Assembly (NCBI GenBank): GCA_013398275.1
Contig: VZSE01006121.1
Coordinates: 132,245-196,244, forward strand
Length of the DNA stretch: 64,000 nucleotides
Source of the DNA: Promerops cafer
Lineage: Eukaryota > Chordata > Aves > Passeriformes > Nectariniidae
Direction: 5' to 3'
Shown here: piece after piece, positions 1 to 12,907 of the stretch
Layout of the letters: each line of letters begins with the position of its first letter
How positions within the stretch are numbered: the stretch's first letter is position 1
Translations under genes and position numbers: made by a program
Notes under the pieces: generated by a model
What the model was told of the DNA's origin: nothing
What the model saw: the letters and a program-made list of their open reading frames with translations, nothing else
Database searches by the model: none

Positions 1-1103
1 AAATCACTGAGTCTGAATCAGTATTTACTGAGTGCCACATTATTGCACAAAGAACAACTAATTTGATACAATAAAAAAGTGTGTGTTTACAAAGGACCTT
101 AAAATACTGCACTTAGTGTTTCAGTGTCACGTCTGAGACGTGAAGGCAAGTCTATTTTAGCAACAGGAGCTAGCCTCTAAAAAAGCTATTTAAACTTAGC
201 TAAAAGGTTTGAAAGTAAATTGTTTCATGAAACATCATGAAACCTAATATTGGTTTCATTTAAAGAAAAACTCACCGTCAAATTATTTCACTCAGTAGAT
301 TTCTAAAAAATACACAGAATACTTTTCAAGGGGAAAAAATCCTTTTTGAAGTGATATACTTATGAAATCCATTAAATACCAGTTGGTATGAGTTATTACT
401 ATGTCAGATGATAGGGCTGCATCTTCTTGACTGACTTAAATGATTAGTGTTATAACAAATGAGGATTGCAAATGTTCAAATCAAATTATGACCTTAATCA
501 TGTTGGTAACATGTTTATTATTTGATTGTTTTCAATCTTTGCACATGAAAAGCTCTTACAAACAAGTTGCAAACTGTTAACTGACAGCTCACTTTTGAAA
601 CTGAACAAACAGTCATACAGGATATTTTGTTTTGTGTGTGGTCATACAAACTTTCTGCAAGGCTTCACACTGATTCTGCACCTCACAGAAGCCCTCAAAG
701 CATATGCATTGTATTGGCTACCAAATCACTGCTTTTCAGCTTCATACACACCAATGAGAAGTAATAACTTTTTCTGTTTAATTGTTTTGAATAAAATGAA
801 GAACTGGACATCAGTGATCAAGAAGAAATGGCAGCTATCAGTAACATTTGGATCACCAATTGGACCCCAAAATACTGTATCATAAGATAGGCTTTGAAAA
901 GCTCTTCTCTTTATATACAGCAGATAGAGAAAACATCTAGAGGTCCATAATAAATGTATGAAATGCAAAAAAGCAAATACTATTTAAAAAATTCATGCAG
1001 TTCTCAATACGACCACAAGAGCAAGCAACTGCAAAAAATTGGAACATAAAATACTATTAAGGCAGAATCTGCTGAGTGTTGTTTAAAGCTTACAAAGAAT
1101 TAC
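1..1103 (-). other. FBN1: FBN1 intron 34, partial
   Basis: The 5' part of the intron after exon 34. It has two short perfect inverted repeats (127-143 and 221-234) and is otherwise AT-rich and featureless. Confidence 0.85.
127..143. repeat. Perfect 8-1-8 inverted repeat
   Basis: TCACGTCT, G, AGACGTGA. It carries two ACGT cores resembling bZIP/E-box-like sites in a CpG-poor intron. Confidence 0.45.
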
Positions 1104-1229
1104 CTTCACATGCTTTCCCATCTACACTTGGCAAAAATCCCATATCACATTCACAGCGATACCCTCCAGGGGCATTGAGGCACTGCCCATTTTCACAGAG
1201 ATTCAAGTTTTCTGAGCATTCATCGAGGT
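1104..1229 (-). CDS. FBN1: FBN1 exon 34: cbEGF20
   Basis: The last exon of the gene inside the window has 126 nt, acceptor TTACAG and donor GTAATT. It encodes LDECSENLNLCENGQC, LNAPGGYRCECDMGFLP, DGKACE. It has six cysteines, and NAPGGY matches human cbEGF20. The gene continues toward exon 35 beyond position 1. Confidence 0.96.
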
Positions 1230-3004
1230 CTGTAAAAGGAAGGGATATTGCAAGTTAGCAGTAAAGATGGTTTTCTCACCAACATTTGAGCTGAAGCATT
1301 CAGTGTTCCAAGCATTTTAATTATTCTATCTGAACACGTGCAGAAGAAACTGCAATCTAGTTATGTGCAGAGGTTACTACATGTAACAGCTCTGTATATT
1401 CCTGACATGTTGCTAATCAAAAGGAAAATCAGAAAGGCACAGACTCTTAAAGTAGCTCCAGTTAATAACAGCTGGAGGCAGTCCCAGGGTCAAATTTAGA
1501 CTCAGAATGAGCATGTGAAATTTATTATAGTTATTGTTTCTATTACAGCAAAGCCTAGAGGCAGTAATTGGGAAAAAAAGAGAGGTTTACTATGCAGTGA
1601 GTAAATATATGGTAATAGGCAGTTCTCCATGCCAAACATCAAAATGCTGACAAAAAGTTGCACGAAAAGAACTTCATCAAAACTAAACTGCAGGTTAACA
1701 GCTGATGAGAAAAACAGCCTTCCTACTGGACTCCACTCACCTTTAGATAGATCACGGCCCTTATTCTCGAGCTGAAATGTTACACATCACAAAAACACCT
1801 CCTTATTGCAACAGAGTCGGGCTGGCAGCATGAGTTTTGAAAAGTCCATGGCTGGTAAATCAAAAATCACCTACCGGGGGAATGCTGCACACTGCACACT
1901 TTGGCAGAGGGCTTACAGAACATTTGAGTGCTCTAGTTTGAGTCCCAGACACCTCTTGAATTCACAAACAATAAAGTATCCAAATTTTTAAAAAGTTCTA
2001 CTGAATGCAGAAACTCTGTAAGCACTCCATCAGAAGGGCGTAGCTTACAGATTCCTGGAAATCATCATACAGGAAATTAACAAAGAGCACTGGGTTAGGA
2101 AGGCCACTGAGGAAGCTGAATCAGACTCAAGATGAAATTATACTGGGAGAATTAAACAGAATTCCAAGGTCTGCTTAGAATTTGGAATTATTCAAATCCA
2201 GCCTTAAACCTGATAATCCAGATTCTCAGATGCTCTAAAAACCTGCTGTAGTTGATAGAGTGCTGCTGATTTGTACCAGCTGAAAACCTGGCCCACCAGC
2301 TCAGTCACATGGCTCTGCTCCAGTGTCACCCTCCACAGAGCATCCCCAGCCACACTGTGATCCTCAGTGCAAGAGCAGGGCTCCTCATGACTAAGCACAC
2401 ATGAGCTAATCTGTTCTTCAAAGCAGAAGGCTGAAGTGTGGGTGGGAAACATCTCTCTCGCAAAGTTTTATAACCTCATTTACAGTTTATAAAATGAGGT
2501 TTCAGAAGCAGCTACTTCCTTCATTCTACATGCCAGCACTGCATCCTCAGACACCAGCTCTCAGGATGATGGAGTAAAGAAGACAGACATCACACACTCA
2601 TTTGTGGAAAGAACAAACATTTAGGCAATTTTGTGAAGTAATTTTGATGCATATGCCCTATTATTTAAATATGAAGGTGAGTAGCCAATGGACTAGTTTA
2701 CTAACTAGCCAAAATACATAATCAAGCATTGTTTTAATACTTTTGCCACTCATTTCAACTAACAAGAAAAGCTCAATGAAAAATTGCATTTTATCAAGGG
2801 AAAAAAGTGATTGATTTAGACTATGTATAATATATAATATTTCTTTTAAGCTATGGCAACCTAGGTAGGGAGAAGACAATGAGTGATGACTTATTAATGA
2901 AAATTGCAAATATTTAAAAGCTGTTTTTGTGTATTGGGTCATAGACTAACTTAGGTTGCACGGTACCACTGTAGTTCATCCTTTGCTCTCCTCAGACAGC
3001 TCAC
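1230..3004 (-). other. FBN1: FBN1 intron 33 (1.8 kb)
   Basis: It contains a perfect 10-bp-stem hairpin at 2,472-2,501. Nothing else recognised. Confidence 0.87.
2472..2501. repeat. Perfect 10-bp stem hairpin
   Basis: AACCTCATTT and AAATGAGGTT flank a 10-base loop. Could be a MITE remnant or chance. Confidence 0.5.
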
Positions 3005-3127
3005 CTGTACAAGTGAAACCATCCCCAGTGTAACCTTCTTTACACAGGCAGCGGTAAGAGCCCATCGTATTCTTGCAGTCAGCATGTGGGCTGCACATGT
3101 GGGTTCCATTGGAGCACTCATCCAGAT
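3005..3127 (-). CDS. FBN1: FBN1 exon 33: cbEGF19
   Basis: The exon has 123 nt, acceptor TTAAAG and donor GTGAGC. It encodes LDECSNGTHMCSPHADC, KNTMGSYRCLCKEGYTG, FTCT. NGT is a potential N-glycosylation site. It has six cysteines, and the domain is almost identical to human as recalled. Confidence 0.96.
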
Positions 3128-3672
3128 CTTTAAAATAATAAAAAAGGGGGAAAAAATAGTTTAAAACCCAAACATGAATACAAAGTTTAAATAGTGTATG
3201 GCACACAGAAGCTCTACTTTAAATAATCTTCCATAATAAAACCCACACATATGTGTGGCCATCTGACTGAAAAAGTGGGGAACAGCTTATTTGCAGCCCA
3301 TCAAAGAAGTTTGACAAGGTAACTGTGACTGAGGAAGCTCCAGGGCACTCAGTACTAAGGCCTGTACCTTGTTTTCAAGGAGAGCACCAGGAGGCCCCTC
3401 AAGCCTCCCATCAGCTGCCCTCAAGCACAAAGCATCACTCTCCATGGTCCAGTCTGTTCTCATTGTTTCACAAGCCAAACATGAGATAATGCTCATTTCA
3501 CAGTTTCCATGGTGGAGAATTTGTCCTCCAACAGATCATGTCAAATCAACCTAACGAGTTCAATAACCATTTGCCTTCTCATTTTATAGGTGTGCTATTA
3601 CTTTTTTCAGAATTGCTAGAACCCCATTGGGGTCTGACCTTACAAATAAATACAAATGCGTAAGACCCTTAC
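3128..3672 (-). other. FBN1: FBN1 intron 32 (545 bp)
   Basis: It includes a 16-bp perfect palindrome, CCACACATATGTGTGG, at 3,243-3,258. Nothing else recognised. Confidence 0.87.
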
Positions 3673-3795
3673 CTGTGCACTTGATACCATTCCCAATCCA
3701 GCCAGGGCTGCAGCTACATTTGAAGCTTCCTGCTGTGTTTGTACATATGGCGTGTCTGTCGCAGTTATGGGCTCCAATTTCACACTCATTGATAT
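3673..3795 (-). CDS. FBN1: FBN1 exon 32: cbEGF18
   Basis: The exon has 123 nt, acceptor TTACAG and donor GTAAGG. It encodes INECEIGAHNCDRHAIC, TNTAGSFKCSCSPGWIG, IKCT. It has six cysteines. The GWIGxGI C-terminal loop is characteristic of cbEGF18. A long open frame on the opposite strand across this exon is a shadow. Confidence 0.96.
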
Positions 3796-3950
3796 CTGTA
3801 AACAGAGATGTTTGAGGAGCTCATGGAACACACTTTCTCATATCCAGATAACTGACACTAGAATTTCTCAAGAAAGGCAATGTGAACATGAAAGCAAGCC
3901 TGCATTTCTTTACAACATGACATTTAAAAAGGAAGTTGAAGACAAATCAC

Positions 3951-3980
3951 AGCAAAGAAAAGCAAAGAAAAGCAAAGAAG
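3951..3980 (+). repeat. 10-bp tandem repeat, three copies
   Basis: Three consecutive copies of AGCAAAGAAA, the last ending AAG. Short microsatellite-like array in intron 31. Confidence 0.85.
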
Positions 3981-5390
3981 CATGTAGCACATTTCAAACA
4001 TGCTGCCCCGCTACCTGTTCTTCTGATAGGCATATAAAGCAGTGCTGCTGCAATTCACTCCAAAGTCTATGTTCAAGCAGGAAAACAGTAACTCAGAAGA
4101 CAGCCTTCCCAGTGTGCCCATCCTGCAGAGATGGGCAGTATGCAGAGAGGGACTACATTGGTGACTCCACATTGCAGAGTTGGCTAAAAAGTCTCAGAGG
4201 AAACTCTTCTGCCCAGGGACTCCTGGAATGCAGCACTCCCACAGCCCCCACGTTATCTGCACGGATGCTGATGAACACCAGCCAGGCACCACCAGCCAGC
4301 TGCCCCTAGAACTGTCCCCAGGCAGGGAATTAAGCAGGCCTGCTTGGCCACAAGCTGTGTGCAAGGCAGGGGACAGGCTGTACCACTGTAGTTACCAAGA
4401 CAGCCGAGGAGCTCATCAATACTAGGAACTCGGGAAACCTAACACGGTGGGAAGAAGTCAGCATCCTTGGAGACACCGGGCAGCAAGTCATCCAATCTTC
4501 AACATACATGGTCATGCCAGCACATTCTATTTCAGTACTTGCTATTTTCACCTCATTTTTGGGCATTCTCTGGCAATGTCAAAATGTATAGACTGCAAAA
4601 CCCAAATTGAACTTCATTCTTCCTTCTCACAAAACATTATTAATGCTCCACATAAGTAGTTGGAGAATGTATAAACTAAAAGGCAAAGCTTCAGAAATTA
4701 CTGCTGGTAATTGAAACAAAACTGGCAAGAATTTTCTTGCCTATCTGAGCTTTGGATTTTACAGTATTTTCTGTAACTGAGCTATCCAACTGCACTTTAC
4801 TTCCATGCAGGATGTAATTTATCTAGAGTTCACATCAAACCACTTAAAACCGGTACCCATTTTTTTAGCCCTCCCAGGCGTCTCTGATGTTGCTGTAAGC
4901 CAAATCATCTCCCTCTGTAAAACAGCTGAAGGAAAGGGAAAACAAGCTCACAATTCTACATGATTCCACAGACAAAAACGCAGCTCAGACCCTTTTCAAG
5001 AAGATGATTAAGAAAAGGCATCAGCCATCAAATATGTAACAACCTTTGGGATTTTTAGCCCCAAAATTATAGACTTGAATTTCCCTATGATTTTACCTAC
5101 AAACAATTAGCTCTTTAAAGAAGGTGAGGTTGTGGAGCTAATGCAGAAAGTGTTCAGGTATCACCTTAACCATTCCCTATACAACACTTTTTTAGGTTTT
5201 TCTGTCCACACTTCTCTAAACAAAAGGTTGTGTCCTTTCACTATGCCTTGTACACATATTTTGCCTTTTCACAAAGGCAACACACAAAAAGCAGACAACA
5301 TCTGTCTATTTTCCTAAAATTAAATACTCAAGGCCAGAAAACACCCAGAACGCCTGCTGGTTGGGAGGGACAGGGTGTTTGGTGAGTTTT

Positions 5391-5530
5391 CTGCTTGCCT
5401 GGAGTTTTTTGTTGTTGAGATTTTGAGGGGTTTTTTGTGATTTGGTTTTTGGGGTTTTTGTTTTGTTTTCTTTGTTTGGGGTTGGGGTTGGGTTTTTTTT
5501 TTTGGTGGGTTGGCTTTTAATTTTTTGGAG
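5391..5530 (+). repeat. T/G-rich low-complexity tract with G-quadruplex-like core
   Basis: Plus-strand bases are almost entirely T and G. At 5,478-5,509 there are G tracts of 4, 4, 3 and a GGTGGG, with loops of TT, TT and a T run, which is a weak G-quadruplex pattern. FBN1 is transcribed from the other strand, so the G-rich strand is the template. Confidence 0.7.
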
Positions 5531-8500
5531 TTTTTTTAGTCTGTTGAAGTGGAATTTAATCCACTTACTTTTCTGAGTCTCTTTCTAAGTGAGGCATTGC
5601 TTTGACTCAAAACCCCAGACATGAGCACTCCCATTATCTGAATGCTGACATCTAGATATGAATCTAAATCTGGCAGCTGGAATCCCCCATTAATGAATGT
5701 CAACTCCACCAACAGGCCTGAAAACATGCAAATGGACACTTACTTTTTAAAACTCAAAAAAAGGGTCAGGAGGGAATAATCTCAGAGCAGTTTTGCTTTT
5801 AGCATGTGCAGAAACTCATGAAGATAACATCACCCTAAACAGGAAACTCGTGTCTGTCAAAAAATCTTAAGGGTGGCCTGAAATAAAAGCAACTCATTTT
5901 GGCTTGGGGAAAGACTGGAAGGAATTTAGAGAGGTCAGCTACAGTATACACTGACATAAAAAAGCTGAGGCAAACACTCTATATTTTAACCTTTACATGA
6001 TTTTAAAACCCAAACTGTTAAACCACTGCTCACATTAAGACTCCACTGTATTTGATTATTTGATGCTTTGAAACATACAATCACAAGTTTCCTTATACCC
6101 TGCAGAGCACAACAAAACACAAAAAAACTGCATCACCAGTAGAGAGGTTTCTGCCAAGAATTTTTTAAACCACCAGCAAACACAAACAGAAACTTGCATG
6201 CAACAGCTCCACCGCAATGAAGTCATGCTCAGGCTCAAATTTAAGAAAAGCCAAGCCAAATTTTCCACTCTCCATAAAGTGACTGTGGACTCCATCCCAC
6301 CATGCACTGACCCACTGACACATTGTACTGGAGAACCCCCTCTAACACCTCCCAGTGGAACAGCAGAACCACAACACTGGGGCCCTTGCAGTGGACGTTT
6401 GTTCCCCATCAGCTGTTTGACACACACCCTAAAAAGCTTAGACTCTTCCTTGGGATGAAAGCTGCAAGTATAAATCTATACCCAAATACTGGTATTTATA
6501 ATGGGATCAACTTTCTCAGGCATCAGCCACTGAAATGTCATTCCACTTGCTTTGAATAAAAACCAGCTTTTCTCCAGTAAAAATTTTCAATAGATTTCAA
6601 TACTTTTTGCCTGGGTAGAGATCAAATAGGGAATTCAAATTGTGTTCTCTAATACCATCTACCTTTAAAGGGACATTGCAGGGCTTGTTTCCATGATGCA
6701 TGGAAAGGTTTTTCAGATACTTAAATGAAAGCTGATTGAGGCATATAAAATACCATCACTGGCTTCATCCCAGATTTTACTTCTTTTCCCCTGTGTTTAA
6801 CTCAGATGTTGTTTTATTATAATCACTATTCTCTCCTTTCATTGCACAGCTGAGTTGTAAGTCTACATTTATTGCATTGCAATTATTTCCAAGGCAAAAG
6901 AGATCTCAGACCAAACATGGTCCTGTGTAAATGGTGCACTGAAATCAGTGGAATTTATGCCTTCTTATACTGGAGCTTAATATGGATTTATGTTGCCATA
7001 AGTATTGAATTATGGCTTCACAGAATGAAACAGAAAGGAGAAGTTGAGCTCTGTAGGGGAAAAATTAACTCAATATCTTTAATAAAAGCACAAGTCCAGC
7101 CTGTTCTGTCTGCATGGCAGTACAAACAGTACGATACTCGTCAAATACTCCAGCTATTTTCATTTAATTGTCTGAAGACAAAGGCATTACTCGGTCTGAG
7201 TAAAGGTATCCTGACCCAAAGAGCACCCACGAGGACACTACTGAAGTCAGGGTTTCACACAGTGATGGCCTATTCCCACTGACTTCATGGGGATTTTCAC
7301 TAAAGAGTAAAGGAGTGAGTCACTGATTTATATCAACCTTCTCCTTCTGCCTCCAGCATGAGTCCGTGACAAGCCAAGGAAAATAAAGACATTCCAGTCA
7401 GAGACTGACACTGCATCCTCAGTCAGTCCCACTGTGCCCCAGTGCTGCTGCACACATGTTCTCAGCTTTGCAATTGCACAACTCCCATTTATACTGAGAG
7501 AGTTGTCTGCCTACAACAGATGAGAATACGCACGATAAATAATATGCAGGTCTGACATCATAACAATCCTAAGCACTCTGGGGAACAAAACCTGTCAGTC
7601 ACCCTATTTTGTTGGCTCCTTGAGTTCTCTTCCTTGGACAAATATTGTTTCTCTCAAGCCTTTGGCAATTAATAAAGTGTCTCTCCCATTAATCACAGAG
7701 GCACAAATTTTTAGGGCTCTCAATGTGTGTGCAGCAAAAATACACATCATATATACCTGTCACCCTTTGCACTATGCTTGCAACATGTGGCAACCAAAGG
7801 AAAGAAACTGCTAGCCAATATCTGCACAACACATCCATACCCAGTCTGGAAGTGGATCATTGAAGTTGGCCAGAGAGGAGCATGGGAATAAGTCACTGTT
7901 TCCCCACCTATACTCTAGAAACATTCCTTTACATTTGAACAGAATGAGAGTGTACATTAACTGAAGAAAATTCATGTGTTCATCGCTGGGCATGAAATCC
8001 TCTAGGTACTTTGTGTACCATTTTCTGTTAGGTTTCATTGGGCTTCAATGGTCTATAAGGATCCTTAGCAAACTGTAAATTTAATTCAGACTCCACCTAT
8101 AAATCAGTATGTTTGTCAGGAATTATGTAAATCCCTTAAGCATTTTCTGACTTTTACATTTTTTTGGCAGTCTCTGCATATCTGTGCATTTTATCGCACT
8201 GACGTTTCACTGGTATTTGGAGCCTGTGTCCAGTTCCCCAAGGGCCAGTCGTCTGGTGGAAGTCACAAGGCATTTCCTCCTCCTGGGCTGCTGCCCATGT
8301 AATCAGGTAGGGAAAACGAAGGCTTTTTAGAGGGAAAAGACTGTGAATTTCAACTTGGCGCTCATACAAGCAGAAAAATATATGGAAAAATTCCCCTATT
8401 CTGATCTTCCTATACATAAAATTGTTTTCTCTTTTGGAATCACCCTCAGATTTTATTCAGCATACTGTACTCTTGGAGTTTCACATGGGACAGTTCAGCT

Positions 8501-11500
8501 CTTGCCTGCTATCCATCCTTACATCATCAGCACACTGAGGCACAGCGTGTTATTGCTGGACAGATGCCTATCGCCAGTACACTCCTCCTGTAATACCCCC
8601 CTTTGGTGGGCAGGATCTCATTATCATTATCTTCTGGTATTTGGCCTGACACAGCCAGCTCCCAGATTCATGATGCCAAACATATGCTTCACTGGTACCA
8701 GAACTCTTTTGTGCCATCAAGCCTGAAACACAATGTATTATTAATGGCCAGAAGCCACTAGTAATGGAGAGGAGAGCACAATATGCAAGTCACAAAATAT
8801 TATGGCTCTATTTTGGAGGGCAAATGACAGGCTCACCTCTTCCTTTCCCTGTATCAGATGTCTGACCTCTCTAGAACCAAGTTCCTGTCAGCCACGCAGG
8901 TATGCAGTGTGCCCTCACGCCTCCTGTATCCACTAACGCCATCATCACTGGAAGACGTTCAACAGGACGTTCCAAGCTCACAGCCCACACCAAGGCTGCA
9001 GCTGAATACCTTCCACTAGCCTTCCTCCACAGGGCAACAGCATGGCCCTCGTAGAGTCAGAGCCTGGTCTCAGCCTTCCAAGTCCCTGAGCCTGCTGTGG
9101 AGAAATCCAGCTGACTTGTAACATATTTATTTTTCATCTGTTGGCCATGTTGGGCGATTACTGCCCAAGTTCACCTCTTTCAGTCTGACTCTGTGAAGAG
9201 CACCCTAAGCTTGTGCAAGCCCCCCTCCACCAGGTACCACCAGGTTCCTGTGCACACATCCATAACTGCAAGAATGGATGGGAGAGAGGCAGAGAAGAAT
9301 TTGTTTCTCTGTGAAAATATCAGAGGAAGTTTAAGGCTCTGCATCAGCAGTGAAATATTGCAGATTTACAGGCAGTAATTCAGGGTGGTGATGAATCACA
9401 AAATACAAACGCAAGTTCCAAAGCAGGATTTCATTTCTGCACAAGTACACATACACTTTATTGACAGAAAAAGTAGAGACAAGGTATTTGTCATAAAGCT
9501 GGGCGATCTGGAACTGGGATAGGGGAAAACCCAGCAATCTTCTCTCTAGTGGCTGCATACCATTGCCTGCCTAGGAACATCTAAGATGAACTTGTCTAAG
9601 CCTGTATTATCACAGTTTGCCTTGTAAATGGAAATTAAACCATTCACAGCACTTGATGTTGGAAAGCTGCATCTACAACCTGTATTTTTGCACAATATTT
9701 TAAAAATCTTATTTTTGTTACTAAACTCTGTCCACATTCTTACTGAGAACCACGGAGAGGGGAGAACTAGGGGAACTAACATCTATGTGGGATGGGAATG
9801 TAAGTCAGTGGGTGGATTCTGAATAGTGTTAAATGATTGGGGGAAAAAAACCAAGTTTATTTGTTAAAATGGAAACACTCAGTAATGACAAGGGAGCTGA
9901 AATATTTAGACAAAACTGGAATGGAACCCAAAGGACATGATTTAGTTGTTCTCATGAAACAGAGATTTCCATTCAAAGTGCTGTACATGTTTTTGTAACT
10001 TTTTTTTCCATGGGAATTCCTAAAAGTTGTGGATGCTTTTGATCTGTCTGTAAGACAAGAACTGAATTCTGGGGTCAAGATGCTGTTGGCAAGGTCCTTC
10101 TAGAAGAAGTATTGAAGAATGCTCTCATGGTCTGCAGTACCTGAACCTGGGAACTTCAACTCTGCTCTAATACTGTGCAAACAAGAAATGGGGAATTCAA
10201 AGTTCTCCAGCAGTAAATCAGACATTTTAAAAACCAGAATGTGAGAACCTGCACAGTGTAGTCACTATGGGATCTGTATCCACAGTTTTTTCATTATGAA
10301 ACCAATCTAGAAATTTCCTGCTCTGCTTCATGATTTCTTACTTAAATAAAAAAAAAATTCTTTTGAGTATGGTCCCATCTCAGCTGTATCAGCATAACTG
10401 ACACTTCACCTTTTTGTCTTAGACCACCGGGCTCTTTCAAATTATTGAGCCCCTCTATAGTATCTGTTGGAATTAGTTCTGCTGTTTTTCCTGCTGAGTG
10501 CCAGCCTCTCTGAAATACTGGCATACAGACAAAAGCAGCAGGAGAGGTTAAAAATGTATAAGGAGGTGGGAAGAGCCCTCATGACAGACAGTGTCCATCC
10601 ACAGGTCAGGGCTTGGCGGGGACCAGGACAGAGGGATTTCCTGGCCTCTCCTGTAACAAAAAAATATTGCTTTGGACATTTGCCACTACCTTGAATCACG
10701 TGATGCCAAAATGGTGGCTATTTCCAGGCACTTCTCCAGACTCCATACCTCAGATTCCTCCCCTGTCTCAATGACCTTTCTTCATCTTTTGCTTCAACTC
10801 ACTGCTTCATCTTCCCTGCCTGCTCCTTAGGCTGGGACTGATAGCTGCACCATGTGTAACTGACCAGCATGAGGGTTTTCAGGTCTAGTGTTCCAAAGAT
10901 CTTCATACAATTCAGCACAGAAACAAAGAACACTGAAATGTTGGTCTGCAGAGTACAATTAGGGATTTCTTGGATTTAGATCAGTTCATATATAAGTGAA
11001 AGGCAGCTGTTACTAATACACAATTATTCATCCATAGTCCAATATGCAAAATACAACTCCAGCTCTCAGATTTTACTGAGAGAGCTGTAAAAAAACAGCT
11101 TCATATATTTGGGACACTTAAAAAAATATATTATTAAATCTGTACAATAGGGGCAGACTAAGAATAAAAGTGTGTCTCAAAGACATTGCCAGAAATGTGT
11201 TTACCCTAAGTCTACATTAAAAATTATATTAAACATATGTTTGCATTCATATTTGGGCAAAACCTAAGACTCTCAACACCTTGGCTTGAGACACCAGCAC
11301 TTAGATTATTAATATCATGCCCCCAGAGCCTGTGTATTTGAATCTTATTTCTGTTTGCTGGCAATACATGAAATACAGCAAAGTCTGATTCAGCTGATAG
11401 AATGTAGTTGAGTAACTGTATTGTCAACACTTTGCAAAAATTGAAAATACATTTTAGCACATATTTCAAGCCATCTGTGTTTGCCAAATAATACTTCGAA

Positions 11501-11855
11501 CAGATACATGTTATTTGTTTGCACAGTATACAATTAACTAATCCAAATGCACTGAGGTCCTCAGGAGTTTGTCAAGTTACAGAGAATGGCATCTGCTGTT
11601 CTCTTAGATGAACAACTGTGCAGTAACACGCCCAGTTTTGATCCCAGTTCTGCTCCACTCATTTCAGCAGAAGCAGCATCAGGCTGAATGCTGTACCACT
11701 GAAGTTTAGAAGAACACAAGCTCAGCAAATTTGGATGAGCGGTAAAATGAGAGCACAAGTAAGTGAAAAGAAGCATAGTGAGAGGAGGTTCTAAACACCA
11801 GAAAATCAGACTCAAGAGTTTTGGTAAAAATTAATAATTAAGCTTTAAAACTTAC

Positions 11856-11981
11856 CTGTGCAACCAGTTGTGCCTTTCTTGCCTGAATATCCCATATCAC
11901 AGTGACAGATAAAAGAGCCTTTTGTATTCTCACAGGTTCCACTCAGACAGATGTTTGGATGCAGATCACACTCATTAACAT
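11856..11981 (-). CDS. FBN1: FBN1 exon 31: cbEGF17
   Basis: The exon has 126 nt, acceptor TTTTAG and donor GTAAGT. It encodes VNECDLHPNICLSGTC, ENTKGSFICHCDMGYSG, TTGCT. It has six cysteines. It is nearly identical to human cbEGF17 through ENTKGSF as recalled. It precedes the longest intron in the window (8.06 kb). Confidence 0.96.
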
Positions 11982-12781
11982 CTAAAAAACCCCATGAATT
12001 AAGATTTATTAAATACATTTCTTAGAAAGTAACTGGAAAAATCTCTTTAGATACAAATTTTGATACAAAAGCAGGTCTAGATATGCAAAGAAAAAAGTTG
12101 CTTATAGTAGTTATTCCTTACTTAGCATATAAGCATACATTTTGATATCTGGGGTTATATTACCATTAACATACCTTTAATGCCAGCTTTTCCTAAAAAC
12201 AGACACTAAGGTGCAGTACATTATGCAAAGAATGACTGTGATTATTGATAATTCCTACATATATGTCTGTATACATTTATATATGCATGCATTGTCTAGT
12301 TTTGATAGATATTTCTCTCAAAATACACTCAAGATTTTAAATTAAAATGTGAAAATGTGGTTTTGGAGATATGCTGTTTCACTATTCTGTTCTACCAATG
12401 TACAACACTTCCACATAGTTTTGTCTCAGAGGCAAGTTTAAATCAGCACTGGTGATTTATCCTGCTAGAAATATTTTTGCTAGAAATATTCTAGCAGCAT
12501 CATCCACTTCCTTTTCTTTCATCTAAGTTGAATAAAAACCTCACTGGAAGACGACCCAAAGATGCAATGCTATAGATCATGTTTGCACCCCAATCTACAG
12601 GGATATACAGAAGATTACATTTGCACTTGTGCAATAGGGCTGGTTCTATGGTCAGGTGACCAAAATTAGGAGATAAGAGCAATACTCTTCAAATATCATT
12701 GTCTGTCTAGTTGGAAAGCGTGTCTTAATAAATATTTTTTAAGTGTTTAATGCAGACTGGAATATATGTACTTGCACTCAC
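11982..12781 (-). other. FBN1: FBN1 intron 30 (800 bp)
   Basis: A short tandem duplication of TGCTAGAAATATT lies near 12,463-12,491. Otherwise plain. Confidence 0.87.
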
Positions 12782-12907
12782 CTATGCAAGTCTTCATGTC
12801 TTCAGATGCCATGAATCCATCATAGCAAAGACACCTGTATTCTCCTGGGATGTTTGTACACTGGCCTCCATCACAGATGTTAGGATTGTCTTCACACTCA
12901 TCAATAT
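12782..12907 (-). CDS. FBN1: FBN1 exon 30: cbEGF16
   Basis: The exon has 126 nt, acceptor CTGTAG and donor GTGAGT. It encodes IDECEDNPNICDGGQC, TNIPGEYRCLCYDGFMA, DMKTCI. Six cysteines and the calcium ligands are intact, with NIPGEY as in human. The six-frame open stretch here is short, so the exon is defined by its GT-AG borders. Confidence 0.96.

Larger units (their letters stand above)
3796..11855 (-). other. FBN1: FBN1 intron 31 (8.1 kb, longest here)
   Basis: It contains a 3 x 10-bp tandem repeat (3,951-3,980) and a T/G-rich tract with a G-quadruplex-like core (5,391-5,530). A short ancient-repeat-like motif lies at 7,273-7,310. The rest has no recognisable gene or transposon. Confidence 0.87.

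Noticed and set aside
3656..4309. Plus-strand open frame of 217 codons
   Set aside because: It runs antisense across FBN1 exon 32 and into intron. It has no recognisable domain and is a shadow of the cbEGF18 exon.
6872..7282. Plus-strand open frame of 136 codons in intron 31
   Set aside because: No domain, no supporting splice or promoter signals, and low-complexity content. Most likely chance.
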